A DNA stretch of 64,000 nt from Toxotes chatareus (Eukaryota > Chordata > Actinopteri > Toxotidae): positions 3,889,677 through 3,953,676 of the forward strand of contig CM028898.1 of assembly GCA_016801885.1 (NCBI GenBank), read 5' to 3'. A program made the translations under genes and the position numbers. Positions 1-11,919 of this stretch are shown here, piece by piece. A model generated the notes under the pieces. It saw only the letters and a list, made by a program, of their open reading frames with translations, ran no database searches and was not told the DNA's origin. How positions within the stretch are numbered: position 1 is the first letter of the stretch; each line of letters starts with the position of its first letter.

Positions 1-4
1 CAAA

Positions 5-6
<2 letters not shown>

Positions 7-76
<70 letters not shown>
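7..76 (+). repeat. (AG)n microsatellite
   Basis: About 35 uninterrupted AG units at the left edge of the window, the longest dinucleotide repeat seen here. Confidence 0.99.
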
Positions 77-81
<5 letters not shown>

Positions 82-1750
82 GAAGGGAGAGGTGGAGAAT
101 CAGACTTTTGAGCCCAGACACTTTGAAAGAGCCTAAAAAAGGCATGATGGTCATGGAATGGTAGTATCACTATGATTAAAAAAACATTTTTACTTCTGGG
201 TGTGGCACAATAAACTGCACGAGAAACTTTTCATTTTCAACAAATTCTGAAAAATACATATATTGTTAAATGAGGGTACACAGTGAGAGAAATGGAAATA
301 AAAACAAGCAGGATTTTGCAGACTTGTTCAGATAGGGAGTTCAAATGAAGACGGAGACAGCCAGGAGAGACAGGGAGGAGATAAAGGGAGGAGAGGAGCA
401 AAGGTAGTACTGAAGGATGCAGGAGCCTTTCACAACCATCATTCTCTCAAAGGAAGAGATGTAAACAGGGAAAACCAGCTGGGGAGAAAGTAAAAGTGGT
501 GAAAACATAGAAACTCCTGAATAGCATCCAAGACTCATGAAAAACACTGTTTTCAAGTTATTTCAATTTGTGTAAAAGCTATGCACTGGATGCAGTGCTC
601 AGTTACCAGAATAAAAGGGTATACAATCACAAAGTGAGATGAGAGTCATAAAGAAAACACCTCCCTGAAGCTCTCATAATAAATGCTGCGCTACGGCACT
701 GTTTACAAGGGAAACATCCTGTCGTGATTCAAGTGAGGAGTGGGAAGTTATGTAAAAATGAAACTGTGAGTCATTACCTGTGGCAATTTGTTGCCGCTTG
801 CCCTTCGGTAGGGCACCCACTTAACATAATTGCCCTGAACACGCAAAGAAAGAGTATGGTGATACATTAAGCTGCTGTCACAGAGGTGTGGAGGCTCACA
901 CAGTCTGACAGACCCGACCCGCTGCCTACAACTGCAACATCATCCATCCCTCTCCCAGGTACACACACATCCTCGCCCGAGCGTAGGCAAACACAAAATG
1001 CACACAAACACATACACATAGCACACATTAAGCAGCAACTCCTTCAAGTGAGTGGCCTCAGAGTGTGATGTGCTGAGCTGTTCGGATGCTGCTTAGCTGT
1101 GCCTGAGTAAGTGACAGCAGCAGAGATTAGTGTCCGCTGCAGGCCGAGGCACGCCGACTGGTTTCATACGTTGCGACTGCAGCGCGGAGATACAGCCGCA
1201 CAATGAGAAGTTAACACTAAAAATGGCCGTGCCTGATTTTCACACCTCTGACAGCTGCACCCATGCAGAGTGCAAAACCAATCATTCACCACATCTTTGC
1301 TCATTCATCATACAAAGGAGGAGAGCTAGAATCTGACAGTGCTCTGAATCTCCTCATCGATGTCACAGTAACAATAAAACAATCATTTTAACTCAAACAC
1401 TGTGCTTGAAACCATGTGTAAAAAAAATTAAGGACTCCCTAAATCAGGCTTCATTTTTTTACTTTATACTGTGCCGTTCACTTTCAGGTCCGTAGATGCT
1501 TCTTAAATGCAGGTATGGGAAAACACATAAATACAAATCTACTTAGGCCATAGGTCATCTGATAGACTTAGGACAGTACATCTAAAGTTATGGAGAAGCT
1601 GTTTAAGAAGGGAGAACGCCAAAACGGCTTCAGATATATGGACACGTTTAAGGACTACTCCAAAAACTCATTATATTTTACTTATAAAGGCTGAATTCAT
1701 GGAGCTGTTGTAGTAAGAGAATGGCAGCGCACTGTAGCATGCTTAGCACT

Positions 1751-1783
1751 TAAATAATAATAAATAATAAATAATAAAATAAT
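1751..1783 (+). repeat. AAT-rich microsatellite
   Basis: Imperfect repetition of AATAAT and AATAATAA units. Confidence 0.85.
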
Positions 1784-4700
1784 TACTTAAAGTCCTCTGT
1801 GGATTTTTCTTGCAAACAATGTTGTTATATACTGCATCATAAGTTGTAGCAGGCTGGTTTGCGCTATAGAAAACCTTTCATTTTCCATTGAATTCTTCAT
1901 CAGTCTGTTTTGTTGGGGTTACATGCCTCTCTGTTGTTTTTTTGTAATTGTGCACTGCGTAATACATTTCAGTTTGAATCGACTTCACCAGCAAACGGTC
2001 CGCTGACAGTAAGAAAAGCTCCTCTCCTCTGTTACACTGATTTTGCCTGTGGTTACACGACGGACAGGACAGGTCAGCTCTTTGAGAGAGTGCTGAATAT
2101 TAAGAATAACAGTGATAGCACTTAGAGAGCGATTCAGCTGAAGGTATGAGGGTATAAAATATTTGCTGTGGCAGGAAACATTTTCTGACTGATGTTGCTG
2201 GGTTTTTTTTTTTATGGTGGCATAAATCACAGCATCAACGACTACATCAGCAGGAAGAGTATATGAGGACAAGTCTTCATTCAGTGACGCAGGCAAACCT
2301 GAATCTCTTGAAAAGAACCTGTGTTTACTTCCCAGATAAGAGAATCAATCCTCTGGGCCTCTTCCAAACCGAAAAGCGTGCTCATTCCAAGTGATCGACA
2401 TTTCATATTCAATAACAATCATCTCCTCCTCCGTCTGTGCGCCCTCTCCAACCTCGCCGTGGGCGGCTACTCCATTCCAACATGGCTGGCGGGCGGGTGG
2501 CTGTGTGTGATCGGGGGAGCCATCTGTTAGTAGGCAGATTAGGTCTGCTTCCTCTGCTCTCCTGTCCAGGTCCAGCTCCGGCCCAGCCAGCTTTGTAATC
2601 TGTGTACTGTGTGCTAATGGGCTTTCTGAGTCGATGGCCAGCGTACACCTGCGTCTCTTCTTATCTGCTCCGAGTGGATGGTAACTAGCTCCATGTCAGA
2701 GACTCCAGACGGAGATGACTAGACAGCCCCGAAATGGAAATGTGCCTCTGCATAAACGAGCCATGTGACCCGAAGAGAGAGTACATGCAGAAAAATGAAA
2801 ACTGATGGAGAGAACAGAGGACAGAGAACCTTCTGTTTTATTTACTCCAGTGAGTTCACCTACTTTTGTGTGGAATTTGTATGGAATCACAGGAAGAGAG
2901 GGATTTAATTGATGTGGAGAATTGTCAGGGCTTTATCCTGATAACTTATACCTAAGTACAGCTTTGTGCTTAAAGCATGTGTATGCTTGTTTCTGTACAT
3001 TAAATCCTATTTATCAATTCAACACATCTTGTTCTTAAGAACATGAGTTCATACGAGTGCATACGAACAAAGCAACAGTGAAATCACAGGTGAAATAATT
3101 ACAGACAAATTTACGCACACACAAACTCCAACTTTACTTTCAACCACGTACGCATGACCGAGGAATTGTCAACTATCAATAACTATCAGCTATCAGTCAA
3201 TAAATCTTCCCTGACAATTTGCATTTCCATGTTAAAAAAAAAACAAAAAAAAACTGAAAATGAATGACAACAAAAGCAAGAAAATAGTGGACACGACAAG
3301 ACAAGAAAAAAAAGAAGAAAGGAATAGGAATCAAAAAGATCACTGATTTTGAAGTCAGTGATCACTTGGACTACATCACTCTCTCAGTAGAATAATCATT
3401 TAAAAAGACAAGATCTTTTGTTTTTAGCTGCAAACAGACTGACAGTGAAGAGCAGGGATTACTCTGTGACATTCTTTGCTTTCATTCCCTGGCAAACAAC
3501 CTCCACTGAACTCGTTCTAACTTCATCAGTCATTTATTTCTTCAGCCCTGCTTGCAAACAAGGAGCCCCAGGATCAAATCTGTCCCCTGACTCCTCCGGG
3601 CCCTCCCTCTCGTCCTCACATCACAATAAAAAAAGCAGAAGTCAAGGGGTGACTTAGGCCTTGCTATAAAACCCTGTGGCCCCCTCCTAACAGCTTAGAG
3701 AAGAACAGAAGCTAGGACGAGCTTGCGAGGTCTTTAATTACAGTACTGAGGGTAGGCAAACAATGTGCTGTAGGAGGAGGAGGGCAAGAGCACGCAGGGA
3801 GCTGGGAGGTCGATGATGTTGTTGTGTTCTTGTTGCCTTTAGGGCTTATCTGGGTGGAAGTACAAAACAGTGTATATGAACCAGGAGCTGCTCAAATACC
3901 AAGACTAACAAAGCGTGGAGAACAGGATGAAACACTGTATTACAACAACTACCTCGACCCAAGTGCAATATACAACTGGCTTCTCGTCCTAGCTTCTGTC
4001 TCCACTGCCCTGCTGGATTTTTAACACGCTGTCAGGATCCTTACATTCAAGGTTCCGATGTCACCATATCTGACCAATGATCCAAACCCAAGAAGAGATA
4101 ACCCAGATGAAATCATCAGGGGTCATTTTCTCAGATGTCACCGGACAAAAACGCCTCTGGGGCCACAAAAGACATTACACAACTGTTTTCACAAACTGGA
4201 CAATATATAAACCCTATAAACCAATCTTTATGTGTAAAATCAGTGGCAATCCTCCTTAACTCTGGCTGGTCTTGGCATCAAGGAACTGTGGATAACCAGG
4301 GTGGGATGATACATTAAAGTTAGCCAGGATGCACATAATGAACTGTCACTGCAGATTGCAGCTGGCTGGTACAGCCACCAAACCAGGCACTTTGGCAGGT
4401 GAGCAGCCATCATCCTGAAGTCCCTTTCTTTTCCAGAAATATGTTTGGCTTGAACAAAATACAGTCTGCTAAATGTGGCACTTTAGCCTGAGGATCTTAA
4501 AAAAAGTTATTTTCCTTCTCTGTGTATAACAATGGCACCTTTACTGCTACAACCACAGGAGAGAAAAATTCAACTTCAGCATATTAAAGTCAGTATTCTT
4601 GGTTTCAGTGCCTTGAGGCCTGAAACTAAAACCCATCAAGGCAGCTCTTTGCTTCTATTTGCATATTGTAGCAGCTGAATCAAGGTTACAAAAGCAGCAA

Positions 4701-7700
4701 ATGCTGACAGTATATTCTGAATGTTAAAGTTTGCAGCTATTTAATACTTTGTAGAAGCACTGTTTGCTTTGAAAAGCAGAAAAAATAGCAGTTTGGGTTT
4801 CTCAATAATTAAGCAAATCTAGATTTAGAATCTTTCTTCTTTCTAGCTCTTCATGTACTAGACATACACATACTCATTCAAACTCACAGTACAAGCTCAG
4901 CATAGCACCATGTCTGTTTCCCTGTGGTGAGCAGTGTCTAATAAAAGATTCCTTCCTTCCACAGAGGGGGATCCTCCTCTGTCACCCAGGAAACCATACT
5001 GTATTCTGGACACTCGAGTGGCCAGTCACCCCCTTTGAATATTACCGCCCACACAGAGCCATGTCACAGGTTGTCATGTGTGCCTTGATGCAGCCAATGA
5101 CAGTCCCGGTACGAGGTTCCTGCAGGCTGGTACCGGGACGTGAGGGCAATAGCCAATCAGGTAGCAGACGGTGGGTGGTGATGTGGTGGAGACACAGCCT
5201 GTGATTTTTGGTTTTGTTGGCAGTCGGTGGATGAAGCCTGCGAAATGTATCTGTCACTTCCACTGGCAGGACTGCCATGTTAGTGCATCAATCAATGCCA
5301 GAGCCCAGGACGTGGACATCGGCCCAGGAACAATGTGTTCGTTAATGCAAGTCTGAGGCTGTGTGTGTGTTTTAAGATGAGCTCCAGCCTTCTGGTCCAA
5401 TACAGACTTAAGGTAAGAGGAAACAGCCAGAGAGAGAGAGGGAGAAAAGAGCAGTGTGGGGCTGTAGACAGCGAGGCAGAGGGATGTGAGTACTAACAGT
5501 TTATACATCTGCTGATCCAGGTTCAGATGGCTTACATTTTTGGCAGCGGTGGACAAATATCAACAAGAAACTCAACTAAGAGGCTGGAGATGGAAAGTTT
5601 ACACCGTCTCGGGCTGACAGTTTGAATGAATCCTGCTGACCTGTAAATGCAAACTGATAACATATGAGCAACGTAATGTACAGTGCATATCAGCTGACGT
5701 GGGCAGCACTGCCTCATCTTCATCTTCAGCTATATATCTACCCTGGCTCTGTTTCCGCCTGGCATTAATATGCACCTGATATCTGGTCTGTGCCAATTTA
5801 TGATTTAGAGGACTACATTTACACTTGCTACATCTTCAGTATATATGATGACAATAATTTACTCCTGTTTTTTTTTTTTTTTTTTGGTTAAAACAGATAT
5901 TTTTACATATGTGGTTTCATCTAATAGGATTTATGATCTTTGAAATTTCCCTCCTCACCACAGTAACCTGAAGATCCATTCTGGACCACACCGTCGACAG
6001 TGTGACTGATTCATGAGCTCTCTTTATTTACACAGTGGCTATATTACATAAACTGGTTGCTCATTGCATCACAGTGCTTGTTGTTAATGTGCCAAGTGGC
6101 TCTCTGTCAACCTGTGAAGTGAAGCTGTTTTACACCTGAGCCTTGAACACCAGCTAATCACATAGGACTATTAGCATTTATGTTAATGCATTTGCTAACT
6201 CTTAAACCCTATTCACAATGAACAGGAGTGTGGAATAACCTGGGTTTGCATGCGGTATATTTACCAGTGGTAAACAAAGAAATCCCACAAATTGAATCCA
6301 GATCCGACTGAAACATCATGTGTCTCTATGTCTAAGTCATTCATAGCTGCCACTGCAGTTTCCACACGTCTCAACATGACACATGAAGAGACAATTACAA
6401 CAATGAATCTTTGCATAAAACAAAAACGCTACAACCCCATACAACATGGCACAGGCAATGGAAATGAGTATAAAAAAATTAAGCTGCCTTAACGGACATT
6501 GAGAGTTGTAACAGGATGAATCTTAATGACCTTGGTGATCCCCTGAAAAATTAGGCAGGTAAAGCTCCTTTTCCACTTTGCGCACTTTGAAAGGGCAAAC
6601 TGTAGCACTGCCCTATTCCCGCCTTATTTCTTACCAACCCAACAACTGCTGAATAATAGAAGAGGAGAAAAAAAACACCTTAGTCAGTGATATAAATCCA
6701 GTCCAGCATGTAGAAAATAAATTCACAACATCTCAGAACTGTAGCACCCATGAATTCAAATTCAGTTACACATGCCTCAAAATAACCAGAGCTCCACAAC
6801 AAACATCCCCACCCAGAGTCAAGGCGAATGCTGCAAGCTTCTCTGCAGGACTTGATTAGGCAGCTGAAGGGATGAAGGGGAGGCAGAAGACAGATATCAG
6901 CCACAGCAAATGCATGGGACCACACCCCACCCCCTCCACTGCCACCACCACTGCCGCCACCACTGCAATTCTACCCAATGACATTTTCACCGCAGGGCCA
7001 GAACCAGACCAAATCATCTGCACATTAATGCCACTATTAGTCCTGTGATTAGGATGAGGAATGGTCGGATGCCTAATGAGCGAGTCACTGTGCATGACTG
7101 TGTGCTCACTGAGTGTGTGGATATGTGGCCTAATGAGCATTGGTGGATCCCTACGACGGCTTTGATTGACAAGAGGTTGGGATTACACAAGAGGTTTGGG
7201 AGTGTCGCAGCTAGAGAGATGGGAGAGATGGGAAGGGGGTTGATGTCCCATTCATGCACCCACATGGGGTAAACACCTGCATGCACACACATACACACAC
7301 GCACATCCTGGGGATCATTGCTCACTTTGCCTGCAATCTCCTTTGAGCAATTGAGAAGCTCATGACATAATTAGGGTCTGTATTTAACTGTAAGCATTGC
7401 AGGGGGTGGAATCAAACTAGGAATGAATGCACGGAGTGGACTGCTGGGTGGGTATAAAAATGCTTATCATTTATTTAAACATTAATGCGCGCACTGGAAA
7501 TTCAATCTGTGCTGATTAAACTCTAATGGAGATGGATGGAGGAAAAGGGAGAGGAGTGTGGAACTTTTTTTGGGGTGGGTGAGGATAATATCTGTGTGTG
7601 GGTGAGAGAGAAAGGGTGGAGGATGACAAATGAAGCAGGCGACTCAGGGATTTGGGTGTTCGTATCATAATGAACAAGCGTGATAGTCTGTGCGCGAGTG

Positions 7701-8449
7701 TAGCTACGAACTACAGCCCTTTAATAAAAGGCGGTGAGTTGGAAAATTGCATATAGGCTAAATCGGACTGGCTGGTTAAAGCCAAAACACAGAGACACAG
7801 TCAAAGCAGCACACTGAGGATCAGTTTGTCCCTGAGCTACATTGCACTGCTGTGAAGGAACTCAATCCACCTGTGTGATTCACCAATTACAGCAAGCTCC
7901 ATGACACAGGAGTGGAAGGCACCTAGATAAGCTATAACTGCAGCTAATCTCTTCAGTTTCTAAGCCCGATTAATCACGAGAAGCGAGATATTACTTGTTC
8001 GTCATTGTGATAAGTTATTAAATGTCAGTTTGTCTTGTCTTTCAAATTAATGTACAGTGACTTCTGTGCAACGTTTGTCCCGCACGTAAAGACAGACATT
8101 CAGGCTCTCTCAGACCAAGTTATGAATTTCCATGAACAGAATTAGATATTAATAATGTGACATTTGACTTCAGAGGTCAGTTTGATGTCTATGACCAAAG
8201 TGGAAATGAAACTGGAAACAGTGTGTACAGACAGATAAGAGATTTCATGTCACACTCTGATCCTCTACAGATAAACTGGATTTGGCATAACTCACAATAC
8301 CGTACACACACACACACACACCAGATTACTAACTAACTGTCCAGCTTAATTAAGCCCTAAATTTGTCAAGCATCATGACATTTTGTACTTTGTCTGGTGA
8401 CTGTAGTTTAACTGAAGGTCGATGTATGAATTTTAGAGGAATCTTAAAG

Positions 8450-8695
8450 TGATGGTTTGACATTTTGGGAAAAAAAAACACTTATTCATTTTACTGCAGA
8501 GAGTTGAATGAGAAGATGGATAGCACTCTCTTGGTGGAACATAAATATGAAAGCTAGGGCCAGCAGCCAGTTAGCATAAAGGTGAAACAGCTGGCTCTGG
8601 ATTTATATTTAGGGGACTGTCATGAGAGTCATATTAATCTTCTCACCTCGCTCAGAGCAAGAAATCAAATAAAGTCCCAGATTCCCCCAATTTTG
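8450..8695. repeat. Foldback-type dispersed repeat, short copy with two arms
   Basis: The left arm begins TTTGACATTTTGGGAAA and continues with ACTTATTCATTTTACTGCAG, a GAGAAGAT block and CACTCTC. The right arm (about 8617-8695), read in reverse complement, repeats the same order: CTGGGACTTTATT, TTTCTTGC, GAGAAGATTAATATGACTCTC. The middle holds AGCCAGTTAGCATAAAGG. I recognise this from memory as a repeat common in percomorph fish with long imperfect inverted arms; I cannot name the family. It carries no coding capacity and is probably a non-autonomous element. Confidence 0.75.
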
Positions 8696-9273
8696 ACTTT
8701 TATATAGTATCCAATTTAATATCTATCCAATGGATTTTAAATGCTCTTGGACTAATGTCAGTTGTCCATTTTGGCCATTTGTTTCTAATGGAGACAAAGC
8801 AGTGCTAACCCTAAACAGCACCTTATTCAGCTGCCTGGTACTGAAAGCTGTGGAAATCCCTTTTCACTTAAACACGGAGGTTAGCTTTCTTTCTGCATGT
8901 CCCATTTATTTTTCCTTAGCGTTCAAATCTCACTGACCGGTCTACATTCAGCTTTGAGCTGTTGAGCAGGTGGCAAGATATCAGGACCTGATCAGATTTG
9001 GGTCTAATTTATGGAACATTTCTATTTAATGTGTGTTTAAACATTGGACCCTCACGGACTTTATCTAATTTCTTTTAGAATTTCTCACAATGGTCTGTAA
9101 CTATGGCCAACTGAAAAGTTGCACACAGCCTGGCTTTAGTTTTAGATCAAAAGGAGTCGATTTAACTCCACAGGAAGCCAAGAGTGTTGTGATATCAGAG
9201 GACAATGTGTTCTCAGATCCAGGGTCTGGTTAGAGAGCTGAAGTGTGAGGGGGGCCAGTAGGTCTGCACTCAC

Positions 9274-9371
9274 TTGGCACTCGGTTGATGGCTCTTAGTG
9301 GTCTCAGCACGCGAACCGTCCTCACCGCTGAAAAACTGACGTTCTGCAGGTTGAGGGAGTACTCCAACATC
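9274..9371 (-). CDS. cacna1g: T-type Ca2+ channel alpha-1 exon: domain I S4 voltage sensor (partial gene)
   Basis: This 98-bp exon is G + 32 codons + A. The first G completes the Gly left by the S2-S3 exon. It encodes MLEYSLNLQNVSFSAVRT followed by VRVLRPLRAINRVPS. The arginines at every third position (R-TV-R-VL-R-PL-R) form the domain I S4 voltage sensor; AINRVPS begins the S4-S5 linker. The sequence is nearly identical to remembered human Cav3.1 and clearly of Cav3 type (CACNA1H has DLQNINLSAIRT, CACNA1I has GHNVSLSAIRT). The acceptor is CTGCAG|G at 9372 and the donor is A|GTGAGT at 9273. The final A should be the first base of the Ser codon before MRILV in the next exon, which is not in the window. 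The acceptor's pyrimidine tract is a CT microsatellite at 9383-9427. One visible substitution is Asn for the usual Asp in EYSLDLQ. Confidence 0.97.
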
Positions 9372-9379
9372 CTGCAGCA

Positions 9380-9382
<3 letters not shown>

Positions 9383-9427
<45 letters not shown>
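9383..9427 (+). repeat. (GA)n microsatellite; CT tract of the S4-exon acceptor
   Basis: About 22 perfect GA units. On the transcript (minus) strand it reads as CT and ends 11 bases before the exon's first base, separated only by CATATGCTGCAG, so it supplies the polypyrimidine tract. Confidence 0.98.
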
Positions 9428-9430
<3 letters not shown>

Positions 9431-9743
9431 GAAAAATATGCATAAACACAACAGACCAAATACCTTCATTGGTATCACTGCTCACAGTGCAGAGCCTGCA
9501 TGATCATCTGGGATTAGAAACACAGAAAATGTACAGGCAATAATATGTAGCCAATTATATATTGCATGTATTACATGCTCTCCCACTCTTAACGGGCAAG
9601 TAGTAATTAATCCTCTAATATCCTGAACCACATTTACATTCTTGGCTTTAGAGATGGCTGCGATGCATGTGCTCTGACAAACAAACTCTCATTCCAAGGC
9701 TAACTGGACTGCAACTACAAGACCAGAAAGTTAGAAAAACACT

Positions 9744-9768
9744 ACACACACACACACACACACACACA
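9744..9768 (+). repeat. (AC)n microsatellite
   Basis: About 12 AC units, followed within a few bases by a GTGTGTGTTTGTG stretch that could pair back with it. Confidence 0.95.
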
Positions 9769-10192
9769 GCAGTGTGTGTTTGTGCTTGTATGTGGAGCAC
9801 GGCATACACGCAATGTTTGTGTGCCTGACAAACACACGCATATATTCGCATGCACCCTCGCTCTATCAACCTTCAAAGGAGCGAGCTGCATGTGTGCATC
9901 CCCTTTGAGAGAGACGTCAAGAGCGGGTGAATAACTCATCATTGAGAGGAGGATATGGCATCCACAATACATAAAAGAGCAGCATCAGATCAGTCTGCCT
10001 CGTAACCTTGAGATGGCACACACTCTTAACAGCCTCTCCGGCAGCTCTTCAGAGGCTCTCTCAGGCTGTGATGGGAGGTTAGAAGGACAGCGCTTAAAGG
10101 AGAGAGCAAGACTGTGGAATGCTTGAAAAAACGTTTTTCTTGTTTCTTGATCAGTGTTTATCGTCATCTCTTCTCACAGTCGCTCTCTTTCT

Positions 10193-10196
<4 letters not shown>

Positions 10197-10228
<32 letters not shown>
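10197..10228 (+). repeat. (TG)n microsatellite
   Basis: About 16 TG units after a pyrimidine-rich stretch. Confidence 0.97.
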
Positions 10229-10231
<3 letters not shown>

Positions 10232-10356
10232 TTGTGTGTGGAGCAGATGCTGAGCACATGTGCAGGGGCGTGCAGATGAAGGAATTCCCTCCTCGCACTG
10301 ACTCCAAGTCTGTCTGTCTGACAAATTCGCAACACATGTTGGACAGTGTATGTGTA

Positions 10357-10390
10357 TGTGTGTGTGTGTGTGTGTGTGCGTGCGTGCATG
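10357..10390 (+). repeat. (TG)n / TGCG compound microsatellite
   Basis: About 11 TG units followed by TGCGTGCGTGCATGCG units. Confidence 0.93.
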
Positions 10391-11299
10391 CGTGCCTGTT
10401 GGTCACCTTAAGTGCAAGAAACCCCATTAATGAACGTACAAATTTATGTGTTCCCTTTTAACACTTTAGGGCGTCCCGATACAGTACGAGCCCTCGTTAC
10501 ACCAAAGCAGTACTAAAACAGGGACACACACTCTCTCACACACACACATATCCAGTGCTGACAGATGGCCTGCAGGCCAGAGAGAGAGGATAAATGGGTA
10601 AACAGTTATCACCAGCACACAGAGCTAACAGTATCACCCAGTCCCTGGAAACAGGTACATCACATCAGCACCTGTGTGATGGCTGCCATGGATATTCAGG
10701 TCAAAAGGAATCAACTGGCATTTTTATGACAGAGTAGCTTAAAAGAAAAATAGCACTTAGGGAGCACAGAAGAGAAATGACAAAGATACCTCAACAGAAA
10801 CTATTAGTCCCACCAAGAATATCGAGGGAAATATCGCGTGGATCAGCAGGGAGCTGGACCCATACTAAAGGCTAAAGGTTTGGATATCTGAGCCTCTATT
10901 ACACCAAATGTAACCATTCTTTAAGTCCCACAGCTTTACAGAAGAGCAATACTAAATCACTGGAGATCCTCTTTAAGTTTAGTCTTAAGCCACTATTAAT
11001 CCAGCACAATCAAAGAGCAGCTATATGATCCCACAGAGAAAAGCTTGAATAACTTGATAATTAATGATTATTAATGGTTATTTAAAAAATTTAAGCTACA
11101 ATAATCAGATTATTATTCATTAAGTCAAGTACAGAAAATGAATCTATCTTATCAACTATTTTGATAACCAAGCAATCACTGAGGTCAACTTTGGGCAGAA
11201 ATTCCAGCTGTTCTCTGTTGCTGTCAGCTGCCTTACAGAAACAATAACTCTTGAATGTATTTCCTCTTCTTTATATTCTCTCTTCGAGTCTGTCTTTTT

Positions 11300-11605
11300 G
11301 TCACCTCCATGGCGCAGGACTACTTCTGTTGGGCCACATAATCCACCCATAAAACCATAAAAAGACACTGCTTCAGTCTGACTTTTGTACAGATTAAACA
11401 AAATGTGTTAATTGGTGAGCTTTCGGGGTGCTGGTTGGCAGATTTCCTTACATTCATGCAGAGTCAGACTAGCTGGTTCCATTATTTGTGCTAAGCTAAG
11501 CTAATTGACGCTACAGCCTTATATTCACTGAATAAAAAAAAACGTTATCTCTCTGCAAGAATGTCAATAAGTGTATTTCTCAGAACGTCGAACTATTGTG
11601 TTAAC
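11300..11605 (-). repeat. Foldback-type dispersed repeat, one arm of a second copy
   Basis: Read on the minus strand, the segment from about 11605 gives TTCGACGTTCTGAGAAATAC, then ACTTATTGACATTCTTGCAG, AGAGA, then AATTAGCTTAGCTTAGCACA and, further in, TTTAATCTGTACAAAAGTCA. This is the same arm as at 8450, in the opposite orientation and longer. The partner arm is not evident beyond about 11300, so the copy looks truncated. Exact borders are uncertain. Confidence 0.7.
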
Positions 11606-11659
11606 TGCTCCTTGCACCAACCACTGCTAACCACTTCCATGATGTTGACAAGACAAATA

Positions 11660-11689
11660 CACTGCTCACAAAAATTAAAGGAACACTTT
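11660..11689 (+). repeat. Tc1 element terminal inverted repeat, transposase 3' side
   Basis: Thirty bases starting CACTGCTCACAAAAATTAAA and ending GGAACACTTT, preceded by TA. They are the exact reverse complement of 13213-13242; identity stops at the next base. Confidence 0.96.
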
Positions 11690-11919
11690 AAAGAAACACA
11701 TTAGATACATCAGATCTCAATATGAAGTTGGATATCTATACAAATATCGACAGGGCAATGTCTTAGGAACAAAAGGATGCAAAGTCTTTTAATGGAAATA
11801 AAAGTTTTCAGCCTACAGAGGGCTCAATTGTGTAGACACCCTAAAATCAGAGTGAAATGAAGATGTGGCAGGCTAGTCCATTTTTTCAAAAACTTAATTT
11901 CTGCAACTCAAAATGCTTT

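Larger units (their letters stand above)
1..9273 (-). other. cacna1g: Intron downstream of the S4 exon (partial; 3' end beyond window)
   Basis: The donor GTGAGT is at 9273-9268. The next exon should encode MRILVTLLLD and S5, but no such sequence is present, so the intron runs past the left edge. Contents: a (GA)n repeat at 7-76, an AAT-rich repeat at 1751-1783, a GC-rich patch at 2430-2660, small perfect hairpins at 3338-3363 and 5103-5139, a poly(T) run near 5868-5885, a stretch with many TAAT motifs at 6960-7560 and a foldback-type repeat at 8450-8695. The rest is ordinary intron. Confidence 0.8.

Noticed and set aside
10114..10461. 115-codon open frame on the plus strand
   Set aside because: Most of it is two TG arrays read as Val-Cys repeats.
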